Below, piece by piece: positions 55,573 through 64,000 of a DNA stretch of 64,000 nt. Within the stretch, counting starts at the first letter, position 1; each line of letters starts with the position of its first letter. The notes under the pieces are model-generated. The model searched no databases, was not told where the DNA came from, and saw nothing but the letters and a program-made list of their open reading frames with translations. A program made the position numbers and the translations under genes. Source of the DNA: Devosia oryzisoli (GTDB lineage Bacteria; Pseudomonadota; Alphaproteobacteria; Rhizobiales; Devosiaceae); the NCBI RefSeq assembly GCF_014837245.1, contig NZ_JACYFU010000001.1:372001-436000 (forward strand), given 5' to 3'.

Positions 55573-57020
55573 GCCATCCAGTCTCCGATGAGATAGTCGA
55601 GCGCCCGATCAAGCCGGATGTGGGGAAGCACGAGTTCGCCCGAGCCGTTGCGGTCCATTTTTTGCGGCGGGGCGAATCGGAGGAAGTTCAGCGACACAGG
55701 CTCGCCGTTTTCGAACAAAGCATCAGGCCGTTCCGGCAAGTCTCCGGGAAACAGAGCGATTTCCGTTTCGCCGTCATAGTGTACGCCACCCAGTCGTTCA
55801 CCCGCGACTGGTGTCCCGATCAGCGTCGGCAGCGTTTCGCCATTCTCGCGGATCGTACCTTCGCTGGTCGCGCGTATACCTGCCAAGGCGAGCGAGCGCG
55901 TTTGCGCGCCCGCAAATCGGGCACGCCGGGATGCACTAGCCACGAGGCGGTTCAGGATGGCTTCCAGCCGATCGTGGCTGGTGTGATGAACGTGGTCGGC
56001 CTTGGTGGCGGCAAACAGGATCTTGTCAATCCGCCGCGAAAACGGTCTGAGCAGTGGGTTTGCCTCGCCCTGCCGGAAGCAGGCCAGAACAGAGGTCAGC
56101 GCGATTTCGAGGTCGGCCACCGCAGCCGGTCCGGCATTGAGCGCTCGCAGGGTGTCCACCAAGACCACCTGCCGATCAATACGGGCGAAGTGGTCGCGGA
56201 AGAACGGACGTACGACCTGAGCCTTGTAGGCCTCATAGCGTCCCTCCAGCATGGCATAGAGGCTGTTGCGGCGGGCAGTGGAGGTCGGCCTGGGGAGGGG
56301 CGCGAAGGTGAGCGCCGGCGAGCCCTCGAGGTCTCCGGGCAGCAGGAAGCGCCCCGGGGGGAGGGTCGAGAGAGCACCTTCTTCGCGCGACCGCCGAAGA
56401 TAATCGGTGAAACTTTGCGCCAACCGTTCAGCATCAACGTCTTTGGCCTCACCACCAGCATCGGTCGCTGCCAGTTCGTGGAGGAAGCGCTGGGCTTCTT
56501 CGGCATGGCCCGGCTGTTGGGCCCGCGCCAGGGCCTCGGCGCTCCATTCGGCAAAGGAAAGGCCGAGGAGGGGCAGGTCGAGCAGCCATTCGCCGGGGTA
56601 GTCGACGATATCCAGGTTGAGGGTTGAGGGGCCGCGCAGACCGGTCCACCACTTGGCTGACTGGAACTTCAGGACGAGCCGCAGTTGCGATATGCGCCGC
56701 GTACCCTCTGGCCACGCAGCCGGCTTTCCGCTCAGGGTCGCCAGATGCTGCTCATAAGCGAAGCGCGGAATAGTGGCGTCAGGATATTCCGCCAGGCGCG
56801 CGGCGATGAACCGCCCTTCGGCCATGGGGGCGAAGCCGGGGAGACGACCCTGCGTCAGAAGGTTATGAACCAGCGCGGTAATAAAGATCGTCTTGCCGGC
56901 CCGCGACAGGCCCGTCACGCCCAGCCTGAGCGTAGGCGTCAGCAGGCCTCCAGCATTGTCGGCAATATTGGATAAGGCGATACCCAGTTCGTCGGTGAGG
57001 GTGGTGGGCGGCTGGGGCAA
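55569..57020 (-). CDS. ycjX: YcjX-family P-loop protein (DUF463)
   Basis: The 483-residue protein has the nucleotide-binding GVTGLSRAGKTIFITALVHNLL (about 35-56), the family's RRISQLRLVLKFQ, the NLDIVDYPGEWLLDLPLL region (about 130-147) carrying a DxxG-like metal site, and LLAATKADHVHHTSHDRL like a G4 region. It is a GTPase-like protein associated with YcjF in stress responses. TTG at 57020 is chosen with AAGGA 8 nt upstream; an in-frame ATG at 57071 would add 17 residues. It overlaps ycjF by 4 nt. Confidence 0.92.
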   Translation of the reverse strand: MPQPPTTLTDELGIALSNIADNAGGLLTPTLRLGVTGLSRAGKTIFITALVHNLLTQGRLPGFAPMAEGRFIAARLAEYPDATIPRFAYEQHLATLSGKPAAWPEGTRRISQLRLVLKFQSAKWWTGLRGPSTLNLDIVDYPGEWLLDLPLLGLSFAEWSAEALARAQQPGHAEEAQRFLHELAATDAGGEAKDVDAERLAQSFTDYLRRSREEGALSTLPPGRFLLPGDLEGSPALTFAPLPRPTSTARRNSLYAMLEGRYEAYKAQVVRPFFRDHFARIDRQVVLVDTLRALNAGPAAVADLEIALTSVLACFRQGEANPLLRPFSRRIDKILFAATKADHVHHTSHDRLEAILNRLVASASRRARFAGAQTRSLALAGIRATSEGTIRENGETLPTLIGTPVAGERLGGVHYDGETEIALFPGDLPERPDALFENGEPVSLNFLRFAPPQKMDRNGSGELVLPHIRLDRALDYLIGDWMA

Positions 57021-57212
57021 ATCCGGATCCTTCTGCGCCCTGCAACGTAGGCGCTGGACGCGGGTTTGCAAGCCCGCGTTGCAGTGCTGCAGTGTCAGGG
57101 CACTCTCGTTGCAACGTCAGGAACGTGGCGGGATTTGTCGTGGATCCAGGGGCCGCGGTTGAAGAGCGCATCCGCTATTGGAAAGTTCGCTGCCCCACAG
57201 GACCACCGACGG

Positions 57213-57234
57213 AAAGGGGCCGCGCGGCCCCTTT
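57213..57234 (-). terminator. Intrinsic terminator of metA
   Basis: A perfect 9-bp stem, AAAGGGGCC (57213-57221) with GGCCCCTTT (57226-57234) and loop GCGC, lies directly after the metA stop on the minus strand. Only three T residues end the 3' arm, so it is of moderate strength, but the stem is strong in both directions. Confidence 0.65.
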
Positions 57235-58146
57235 TCATTTTCCAATGCTGTCGAGATCGTATGGAGTGGTCTGGTAGATCTCGTTGATCCAGTTCTGGAA
57301 CAACAGATGCGCATGGCTGCGCCACCGGTTCTCCGGCTCAGCGCTGGTGTCTCCATCGGGAAACAGGTTAGCTGGTAGCGGCGTTTCCAGCCCGGCTTTC
57401 ACGTCCCGCTCGTATTCATCGGCGAGCGAGCGGTTGTCGTATTCGAGATGGTTCAGGAAATAAACGGCGCGACCGCTCCGATCGCCCAGCATGCAGAGCC
57501 CGATCTCCTCGTTGTCGATCAGAACCTCCAACTCCCCGCCAAGGCTGTCGCGCGCGATGTCGTTGTAGCGCGATACCGGGATCATCGGACTGTCGGACAG
57601 GCCGCGAAGGAACGGCGACCGTTGGCCGACGATCTTGTGTCGGAAAACACCAAAGGCTTTCTTGTCCATGCGATAGCGCCGTACGCCGTGGAAATGGTGC
57701 AATGCCGCCTGGGCGCCCCAGCAGATGAACATGGTGTGGTGCACATTGGTACGCGTCCATTCCATGATTTCCAGCATCTCAGGCCAGTAGCGAACCTCTT
57801 CAAATGGAATGTTGGCGATGGGCGCGCCAGTGACGATAAAGCCATCGAAACGGCGGCTTCGGACCTCCTCCCAGGTTTGATAGAAGGTCTTGAGGTATTC
57901 TTCGGGCGTATTCTTGGACTGGTGGTCCGTGACGCGCACTAGGCTCAGGTTGACCTGCAGCGGCGTGGCGCCGATGAGACGGGAGAACTGCGTCTCGGTC
58001 CGTTCCTTATTGGGCATCAGGTTGAGAAGACCGATCTCGAGCGGGCGGATGTCCTGACGCGCGGCGCGCGTCGAGTCCATCACGTTGACGCCTTCTTCTT
58101 CAAGGGTCTTGCGGGCGGGCAGATTGTCAGGAATTCGTATCGGCAT
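57235..58146 (-). CDS. metA: Homoserine O-acyltransferase
   Basis: The 303-residue protein matches MetA: IGLLNLMPNKERTETQFSRLIG near 38, catalytic Cys142 in MFICWGAQAALHH, His233 and Glu235 in FLNHLEYD. It acylates homoserine for methionine synthesis. The residue that chooses acetyl-CoA or succinyl-CoA, number 111 by MetA numbering, is Ala (VTGAPIANIPF), neither the Gly of succinyl enzymes nor the Glu of acetyl enzymes, so the acyl donor is uncertain. It stands in a minus-strand unit after the P-loop ATPase gene, with a structured 71-nt leader that may regulate it. Confidence 0.95.
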   Translation of the reverse strand: MPIRIPDNLPARKTLEEEGVNVMDSTRAARQDIRPLEIGLLNLMPNKERTETQFSRLIGATPLQVNLSLVRVTDHQSKNTPEEYLKTFYQTWEEVRSRRFDGFIVTGAPIANIPFEEVRYWPEMLEIMEWTRTNVHHTMFICWGAQAALHHFHGVRRYRMDKKAFGVFRHKIVGQRSPFLRGLSDSPMIPVSRYNDIARDSLGGELEVLIDNEEIGLCMLGDRSGRAVYFLNHLEYDNRSLADEYERDVKAGLETPLPANLFPDGDTSAEPENRWRSHAHLLFQNWINEIYQTTPYDLDSIGK

Positions 58147-58162
58147 GGCAGCCTCTTAGCTG

Positions 58163-58218
58163 GGCGCGTTGAGAAGGTGATTCAAGCCGGCGCGCCTTGC
58201 CGCAGGGGCAGGGCGCGC
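58163..58218 (-). promoter_or_regulatory. metA leader with alternative hairpins
   Basis: Three arms can pair in two exclusive ways: GCGCGCC (58212-58218) with GGCGCGC (58190-58196), or the latter with CGCGCC (58163-58168), written in minus-strand sense. The second fold lies just before GCUAAGAGG, which contains the ribosome site and resembles the end of SAM-II riboswitches; the other SAM-II signatures are not seen. Confidence 0.4.
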
Positions 58219-59087
58219 TAACGCATTCGCTTCCCGATCGCCGATGCGACGAGGTCCACGAACTCATCGCCATCCCGCACCGTCGCCAGGTCTGAGGCCT
58301 CAACCACATAGCCAAAGTTGTCCGCCAAGGTCTGATAGCGCGGCAGACGGTCGTGCAACAGGGCCTCGAAACCCCAGGCGCCGAACCCGGCGGGGTCCAC
58401 GTCATCGTCGCTTTCGATGCCCTGGATCAGCTTATACTCCGCCCACTTCTCAAGGAGAAACTGCGGCTGGTAGTACATAGGCTTCGGAGACTTCCTGAAC
58501 CGCTTCACCAAGTCGGTGGCGTCCTTGTCTGTGCCTCGAATGTAGAGCAGGGCGGTGTGTGCAGTCAGGGCCCGGATCACAGGGTCGGCAGCGTCGTTCG
58601 GATCGATGACTTCGATAAGCGAGCCGCCGGTGTCTGCGATGAAGTCAGTATATCCGTACAGCTCGTGCGCGCGCTCAATGAAATAGGGCACGTCCTGGAG
58701 GGCGGCGACTTCAGCCACGCGGTGCTGTTCCTGCCGGCGCTGGTACTCGGCCAGCGGGAGCCCACCCTTGTTCGGGTCGCCCGGGGTGCCAAGGTAGGTC
58801 GAGAGCGGGTCGAGATTGTCGAATGTGATGTTGGACGAGATGTAGATCGAGTCCGTCCGCAGCAATTGCGAAAGGAATGGGTTCTTCATGGCCTCGCGCT
58901 TGAAGTTGTCGACGATGAACTCGCCCATGTAGCGCGTGCCGATGCGATAATCGGCAGAATAGTGAAACCAGTGGTTGGCGCGTAGCATGTTCGAAAGGCG
59001 CGTCTTGCCGACGCCGGCCATGCCGAACACGGTGAGCGCGCGGCGCGGCGCCTTGACGAATTCATCGACGCTCGAAAACAGCATGCT
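58218..59087 (-). CDS. P-loop ATPase/GTPase-like protein of unknown function
   Basis: The 289-residue protein has a Walker A motif in VFGMAGVGKTRLSNML (about 20-35) and a nucleoside-kinase-like outline with DFIADTGGSLIEVID near 152 and LLYIRGTDKDATDLVKRF near 183. I do not recognise a named family; conserved-looking but uncharacterised. ATG at 59087 is chosen because GGGA lies 9 nt upstream; in-frame ATGs at 59096 and 59114 are close. It lies just upstream of metA in the same direction; its stop overlaps the first arm of the metA leader, so it may be co-transcribed with metA. Confidence 0.72.
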   Translation of the reverse strand, partial: SMLFSSVDEFVKAPRRALTVFGMAGVGKTRLSNMLRANHWFHYSADYRIGTRYMGEFIVDNFKREAMKNPFLSQLLRTDSIYISSNITFDNLDPLSTYLGTPGDPNKGGLPLAEYQRRQEQHRVAEVAALQDVPYFIERAHELYGYTDFIADTGGSLIEVIDPNDAADPVIRALTAHTALLYIRGTDKDATDLVKRFRKSPKPMYYQPQFLLEKWAEYKLIQGIESDDDVDPAGFGAWGFEALLHDRLPRYQTLADNFGYVVEASDLATVRDGDEFVDLVASAIGKRMR

Positions 59088-59249
59088 GAGCATTCCCGGT
59101 TGCAGCCGGGCCAAGCGTTTAAAGCATGGGTGCGCCGATCACAAGCGATCGGCAATTTCTGCCGCTGGCTCGGACTCTTCTGCCGTCCTGCCAGTAAACT
59201 TCGGCCGTTGCTCAGGGAAACCCCCAACCATTTCAATGGGATACCAGTC

Positions 59250-59265
59250 TGGCACTTCCCTTGCA
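59250..59265 (+). promoter_or_regulatory. Sigma-54 (RpoN) promoter of flgE
   Basis: TGGCACTTCCCTTGCA matches the -24/-12 consensus (TGGCAC, 5 nt, TTGCA) exactly, 50 bp upstream of the flgE start, placing transcription start near 59277. TCTGCCG appears twice upstream (about 59157-59200), where an activator of the FlbD type might bind. Confidence 0.75.
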
Positions 59266-59314
59266 TCGGTTGGTGCGAACGCGTCGTGCGGCGCAGGGGT
59301 TTATGGAGTAACAG

Positions 59315-61081
59315 ATGGGCATCTACGGGGCTCTTTCCAGTGCGGTGACCGGCCTGCGGGCGCAGTCGCATGCGCTGGAGAACATTTCAGGCAACATCGC
59401 CAATTCGCAGACCACCGGCTACAAGCGGATGGAAACCAGCTTCCTGGACCTTATCCCGGATGCGCCGTTGAAATCGCAGGTGCCGGGTGCGGTGCTGGCG
59501 CAGTCGCGCGCCACCAACAACCTCCAGGGCGACATCCAGACCAGCGCCAACGAAACCTACATTGCGCTCAATGCGAATGGCTTCTTCGTGGTGGAGCCGA
59601 AGGTCGGGCAGTCGGACGGCAATTCGGTATTTGCCGGCTCGAACTTCTACACGCGCCGCGGTGACTTCGAAATCGACAAGGACGGCCTGCTTGCCAATGG
59701 CGCTGGCTACTACCTGAAGGGCTTGCCCATCGATCCGTCCACCGGCAACATTTCCGGCTCCGTGCCGGAAGTGATCAAGCTCTCGAACGCGTTCCTGCCG
59801 GCCAATGCCACGAAGATCATCAACTATCAGGCAAACCTGCCCCAGCTCCCCAAGACTGCGGCCTACAACACTACGGTTTATAACAGCGAACTGCTTGAGC
59901 CGGCCGACTTCAAGTCCGGATCTGTTTCGGCCGCTACGACCGGAACAGCCGACCTCACTGGCAACGACGCGAGCACGGTCTTCAATGCCGGCGAGACGAT
60001 GACCGTGACGGTGAAGGACATTCCCGTCACCTTCGAGTTCTACGACAAGAGCCTGGGCGACTACACCGGTACCGGTGTCGGGATCGACATCCAGTCCGGC
60101 CAGACCATCGACGATGCCCTGGCCGCAATGGAGACCGGCCTCCGCAACTACGGTGGGGGTGCGGCTGCCTCGGCCACCGTGGCTCTCGATGGGGCCGGTC
60201 AATTCGCTGTGACGTTGGGCTCTGATTACCACGCAACCTTCCGAGTCACGGGCACCGGCACGACGGCCGCAAAGCTCGGACTAACCTATCCCGTCACGTC
60301 CTCCACGCCCTTCCGCCCGACGCTCAATACCATCTCGGCTAGCCAGTCCGCGGACTTCGTGGCCGGCTCTATCTCGGGCGGCGCCATTACCGTCTATGCC
60401 AACAACGGCGCGCCGGTGAACGTCCAGATGCGATGGGCGAAGGTGGACAGTGCCGCCTCTGGGGGCAAGGATACCTGGCAACTCTTCTACCTCTCTGACA
60501 GCACGGCCGCCGGTAACGCTCCGGCCTGGACGAACATTGGCCAGGATTACGACTTTGCCAGCAACGGTTCGCTGGCTCCTCCGGGTGTGCCAACCACGAC
60601 CATCAGCAACCTCACCGTCAACGGCGTCGTGATCGGCGACGTTGAACTCAAGCACGATACCAACGGCATCTCGCAGTTTGCCGACGTGAACGGGACGGCG
60701 ACCGTGTCAACGCTGAACCAGAACGGCTATGGCGCGGGAGAATTCCTTTCGGTGGCGATCACCGACTCGGGCCGTGTCGTAGCGACCTACTCCAATGGCG
60801 AACGCATCGACATGGCGCAGGTGGTGACGGCGCAGTTCAACGGGATCAACGCACTCAAGCGGCTCGATGGTGGTGTCTACGAGGCCACTTCGGAATCAGG
60901 CGAGCCCATCTTTGACCTCTCCGGGTCTGGCATCATTGGTGGTGCGCTGGAGGCCTCGAACACGGACATTTCGGACGAGTTCACCAAGCTGATCATAACG
61001 CAGCAGGCGTACTCCGCCGGTACCCGCATCGTCTCGACCGCTGACGAGATGCTGCAGGAAGCCCTCAATATGATCCGCTAA
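59315..61081 (+). CDS. flgE: Flagellar hook protein
   Basis: The 588-residue protein starts with the flagellar rod/hook signature GIYGALSSAVTGLRAQSHALENISGNIANSQTTGYK (about 2-37), has the central hook domains, and ends with the FlgE motif GGALEASNTDISDEFTKLIITQQAYSAGTRIVSTADEMLQEALNMIR in outline (about 541-588). It polymerises into the hook that links filament to basal body. It is larger than the E. coli FlgE (402) as in many alphaproteobacteria. A consensus sigma-54 promoter lies 50 bp upstream; flgK follows after 66 bp. Confidence 0.95.
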   Translation: MGIYGALSSAVTGLRAQSHALENISGNIANSQTTGYKRMETSFLDLIPDAPLKSQVPGAVLAQSRATNNLQGDIQTSANETYIALNANGFFVVEPKVGQSDGNSVFAGSNFYTRRGDFEIDKDGLLANGAGYYLKGLPIDPSTGNISGSVPEVIKLSNAFLPANATKIINYQANLPQLPKTAAYNTTVYNSELLEPADFKSGSVSAATTGTADLTGNDASTVFNAGETMTVTVKDIPVTFEFYDKSLGDYTGTGVGIDIQSGQTIDDALAAMETGLRNYGGGAAASATVALDGAGQFAVTLGSDYHATFRVTGTGTTAAKLGLTYPVTSSTPFRPTLNTISASQSADFVAGSISGGAITVYANNGAPVNVQMRWAKVDSAASGGKDTWQLFYLSDSTAAGNAPAWTNIGQDYDFASNGSLAPPGVPTTTISNLTVNGVVIGDVELKHDTNGISQFADVNGTATVSTLNQNGYGAGEFLSVAITDSGRVVATYSNGERIDMAQVVTAQFNGINALKRLDGGVYEATSESGEPIFDLSGSGIIGGALEASNTDISDEFTKLIITQQAYSAGTRIVSTADEMLQEALNMIR

Positions 61082-61147
61082 GCGCCGATACCTGTTCCTT
61101 GGGTCGGGCATTGAGCCCGGCCTGGTCCTTGTTCTGGAGCCGAACTG

Positions 61148-62986
61148 ATGGGTCTGGTTTCTTCACTGTCGAACGCGGTATCCGGTCTCCGGGTCAATCA
61201 GGACTCCATCTCGATCCTGAGCCGGAACGTCTCAAACTCGGGCACGCCGGGATACCATCGGCAGACGCTAAACGTCATCGACTACAACTCGCAGAACGGG
61301 ACCTATGCCCGCTCCGCTGGTGTTCAGCGCGCCTTCAGTCAGAGCCTGCAGGCCTACTACAACCGCCAGGTTGCCGATACGTCGTCGGCCAACGTGGTGG
61401 CCACCTATCTCAACAAGCTGCAGGGATTTCTGGGCAAGCCGGGAGACAGCGGCTCGCTCGATACCATGTTTGGCTCCCTGAAGAATTCCCTGCAGGCGCT
61501 CGCTACAAGCCCCGATGACTACCCAACGAGAGCCAATGTTGTCTCTGAAGTTCAGAGCATGGCCCGGCGCCTGAACCAGCTCTCCGGCGACGTGCAGAAC
61601 ATGCGGCAGGAGACCGAGACACGCATTTCCAGCAACGTCTCCGAACTCAACGCCATGCTCGCTTCGCTCAACGAGGTGAACAGCCGCATGCTCGACCTGG
61701 GCATGACGGACACCGCCCGCACTTCGCTGCTCGACCAGCGCGACCGATTGGTGGGTTCAGTTGCCGAGATGATCGACGTACAGGCCAATTACCGGCCGGA
61801 TGGTACTGTCGCTCTGATGACGCGCTCGGGCGTTGGTCTGATCGACAACGGGATCAGCACCTTCAAGTTCACCACTGCGGGGGCTCTCTCCCCTACTACC
61901 CTGGCTGATGTCAATCCCGACAAGAGCCAGGTTGGCAAGCTGACGCTGACCACGCCTTCGGGTCTCACCATCGACCTCGTGCAGCAAAGCGTGCTGCAGG
62001 GGGGCGAACTGGCCGGTCTCGTTCAACTGCGCGACACCGTTTTGGTGGAAACCCAGAGCCAGCTGGATGAGATTGCTGCTGGATTGGCGGCCGTGTTCTC
62101 CACCATTACCGTTCCCGGCATGCCGAGCGACAACGGGACAGGCGCTACCGGACTAACGGCGGATCTGTCGCGATTGAAGCCCGGCAATGATGTTCTGTTG
62201 TCTTATGCCCAAAACGGAGTGGCGCAGAAGGTCCGCATCATCAACAGCACCAATGGCGAAGATTACTTCGACGCATCCGGGCAAAGGGTCATATCCGTCG
62301 ATCTGTCTGACGCCACCGCTGCGGCAGCGACCCTTCAGGCGAAGCTACCCGGGCTGGCGATCGATAGCCCGGGACCCGGTCTGCTGCGGGTCCTGGACGA
62401 TGGTGCCGGCGGCATCCGCGACGTCACCGGCCTCACATCACGCGCCACTGCCACCGGCACCCTGACAGGTGACAAGGCGATGGCCCTGTTCGTGGACCAG
62501 GGCAACTCGACATTCACGGACAACCTCGACACTGATCCACCCCAGATCGTCGGCTTTGCTGCCCGAATATCCATCAATCCGGCGGTGCTCTCGGACAACC
62601 GGCTGCTTGTTCAGACGGAAGTTAGTCAGACGCTCGGCGATGCATCGCGCCCCGAATATATCCTCGCCCAACTCACGTCGATGAACTTCGTCTCCGGTGC
62701 GTCGCCGGCAGAAAATGCGGGACGGTTCCAGCTCAATGGGACGATGGAGCAAATCATCGGTCAGGTTCTCAATTTTCAGGGCACGACCATTGGTGCGGCC
62801 GCCACCGCCGCCGACAACCGCCAACTCACCCTCGACACCATCAACACCCAGATGGACGAAGAGTACGGGGTGAACATGGACGAGGAGATGGCTCGTCTGA
62901 CCCAGTTGCAAAGCGCCTATGCCGCCAACGCCCGCGTGGTTTCGGTGGTTAAGGAGCTCCTCGACACCTTATTCCAATCGACCTGA
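61148..62986 (+). CDS. flgK: Flagellar hook-associated protein 1
   Basis: The 612-residue protein has the N-terminal SSLSNAVSGLRVNQDSISILSRNVSN (about 5-30), the family's variable middle, and the C-terminal helix pattern MDEEMARLTQLQSAYAANARVVSVVKELLDTLF (about 578-610), as in FlgK. It forms the first of two hook-filament junction rings. It lies 66 bp after flgE and 14 bp before flgL, so the three genes read as one operon in the usual order. Confidence 0.94.
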   Translation: MGLVSSLSNAVSGLRVNQDSISILSRNVSNSGTPGYHRQTLNVIDYNSQNGTYARSAGVQRAFSQSLQAYYNRQVADTSSANVVATYLNKLQGFLGKPGDSGSLDTMFGSLKNSLQALATSPDDYPTRANVVSEVQSMARRLNQLSGDVQNMRQETETRISSNVSELNAMLASLNEVNSRMLDLGMTDTARTSLLDQRDRLVGSVAEMIDVQANYRPDGTVALMTRSGVGLIDNGISTFKFTTAGALSPTTLADVNPDKSQVGKLTLTTPSGLTIDLVQQSVLQGGELAGLVQLRDTVLVETQSQLDEIAAGLAAVFSTITVPGMPSDNGTGATGLTADLSRLKPGNDVLLSYAQNGVAQKVRIINSTNGEDYFDASGQRVISVDLSDATAAAATLQAKLPGLAIDSPGPGLLRVLDDGAGGIRDVTGLTSRATATGTLTGDKAMALFVDQGNSTFTDNLDTDPPQIVGFAARISINPAVLSDNRLLVQTEVSQTLGDASRPEYILAQLTSMNFVSGASPAENAGRFQLNGTMEQIIGQVLNFQGTTIGAAATAADNRQLTLDTINTQMDEEYGVNMDEEMARLTQLQSAYAANARVVSVVKELLDTLFQST

Positions 62987-63000
62987 CGGAGACCCGCTAG

Positions 63001-64000
63001 ATGATCGTCAACAAGTCGATGTATCCATTGCAGACGGGCTTTTCCGTCATCTCCAAGATGCAGAACCAGTTCGCTAACCTGCAGGTGCAACTGGGAACTG
63101 GCCTGAAGGCGCAAACCCTCTCCGACATGGGTCGCGACCTGCCGGTCTCGCTTTCGGCGCGCTCCCGCCTCAGCACGATCGCGGGGTACAAGGCCAATAT
63201 CGAGCAGGTCGATCTGCGCCTGAGCTTTTACGACAACGCCCTGAGCCGGATGGACAAGATCGAAGGCGAGGCACGCAATTCGGCAGTGCAGGGTCAGTAC
63301 GGTTCCAACAATATAAACATGGCCACCGTTTCGAGCCTTTCCAAGGCCAGGCTCGACGAGATGGTGACGCTGCTCAATTCAGACATTGGCGGACGCTACC
63401 TGTTCGGCGGCGCAAGGACCGACGACGCGCCGCTTCCCACCACCACAGAGCTGCTGGAAGGGTCGGGCAGCCGCGTTGGATATAGGACGGTGCTGTCGGA
63501 ACGGGTGATGGCAGACCTCGGGGCAGACGGCATCGGGCGGCTCGAGTTCAGCAGCGACGCAGTTGACCCGGTCGATCCGACACTGCCGGTCACTGTCACG
63601 CTGTCAGAAGACGCCATGCACAGTTTTGGTTTCAAGCTCACGGGGGACGCGACTGCGTCCGGCAATATCAATGCCGACAAACATGTCGACGCCGGCCCGC
63701 CACGGCTCGAGTTCACATTTCCCGCGCCGCCCGATACCGTCAGCCCCGGCGCGACCGTCAGTGTTCGTCTCAGGATGCCAGATGGCGAGTCGGTGACGGT
63801 TTCTGTGAAGGCCGTGGCGGAGGAGAGCACTCCGCCGGCTGTGAACGAATTCAAGATCGGCGCCAATGCGGCCGAGACCAGCGAGGCCTTCATAGGGGCT
63901 ATGGAGCGTAGCCTGAAGCAGGTCGCCGCGGGTGAGCTGAAGGCCGCCTCCAGTTTCGTGGCCGCGGAGAATTTCTTCAATGCCGCCGGCGAACCCGTTC
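63001..64000 (+). CDS. flgL: Flagellar hook-associated protein 3 (C-terminus outside window)
   Basis: Translation from ATG 63001, with GGAG 9 nt upstream, gives 333 codons that stay open to the window end. The N-terminus, MIVNKSMYPLQTGFSVISKMQNQFANLQVQ in outline, and the segment LLNSDIGGRYLFGGARTDDAPLP (about 122-144) fit FlgL of alphaproteobacteria; a flagellin-like D0/D1 helix pattern frames a variable middle. FlgL joins FlgK at the hook-filament junction. The partial gene ends in ASSFVAAENFF, near the C-terminal helix. Confidence 0.9.
   Translation, partial: MIVNKSMYPLQTGFSVISKMQNQFANLQVQLGTGLKAQTLSDMGRDLPVSLSARSRLSTIAGYKANIEQVDLRLSFYDNALSRMDKIEGEARNSAVQGQYGSNNINMATVSSLSKARLDEMVTLLNSDIGGRYLFGGARTDDAPLPTTTELLEGSGSRVGYRTVLSERVMADLGADGIGRLEFSSDAVDPVDPTLPVTVTLSEDAMHSFGFKLTGDATASGNINADKHVDAGPPRLEFTFPAPPDTVSPGATVSVRLRMPDGESVTVSVKAVAEESTPPAVNEFKIGANAAETSEAFIGAMERSLKQVAAGELKAASSFVAAENFFNAAGEPV

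Noticed and set aside
58147..58217. SAM-II riboswitch ahead of metA
   Set aside because: The 3' GCUAAGAGG looks similar, but the conserved first loop and its CUUG/CAAG pseudoknot pairing are not present in the right positions.

Overview
The window looks like a chromosomal segment of a GC-rich alphaproteobacterium of the order Hyphomicrobiales, with Devosiaceae the most likely family. The pointers are a cysG-DUF2849-cysI sulfur operon, adrenodoxin-type ferredoxins, a giant polar-growth (GPR/RgsE-type) protein, and compact operons with 4-nt stop/start overlaps. Genus is inferred, not proven. There is no phage, transposon, integrase or CRISPR array; it is mostly housekeeping DNA with several interesting control regions.

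Left part (1-30 kb). A PiT phosphate transporter, cut by the window edge, diverges from an ilvB - secreted protein - ilvN operon. That operon is preceded by a promoter, a 16-codon leader peptide rich in Ile/Leu/Val, and an intrinsic terminator: a textbook attenuator. pdxJ, an FMN reductase, kup, a PAP2 phosphatase and an Old Yellow Enzyme gene with an operator-like inverted repeat follow. Next is a split PQQ polyol/glucose-type dehydrogenase (small membrane subunit plus large quinoprotein) diverging from a TetR regulator across a perfect 16-bp palindrome. Then come ilvC, a NUDIX protein, a B12/radical-SAM enzyme, a translationally coupled GFA/HbpS-like/PhzF trio, and leuA with a leucine-rich upstream peptide. 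A GNAT and an EEP-family hydrolase, an aminotransferase, MscS, tRNA-Lys(CUU), TerC, and a FemAB-like/flippase pair close this part.

Middle (30-44 kb). acs, a secreted NagZ-like hydrolase, an LpxH-like phosphoesterase and an MFS carrier are followed by a 1,984-residue membrane-anchored repeat protein on the minus strand. It diverges from an Hpt-EAL signalling pair.

Right part (44-64 kb). prfC and a methyltransferase precede an almost complete assimilatory sulfate-reduction block: ferredoxin, cysG, DUF2849, cysI, a cysH-DUF934 fusion, ferredoxin reductase and a second ferredoxin. An EAL protein, the ycjX-ycjF pair, metA with a foldable leader, and a P-loop ATPase follow. The window ends in flgE-flgK-flgL, driven by a consensus sigma-54 promoter.

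The most notable points are two candidate amino-acid attenuators (ilvB, leuA), a secreted protein inside the ilvBN operon, the cysH-DUF934 fusion, the split quinoprotein with its TetR operator, the giant pole protein beside a c-di-GMP gene, the metA leader with alternative hairpins, and sigma-54 control of the hook gene.
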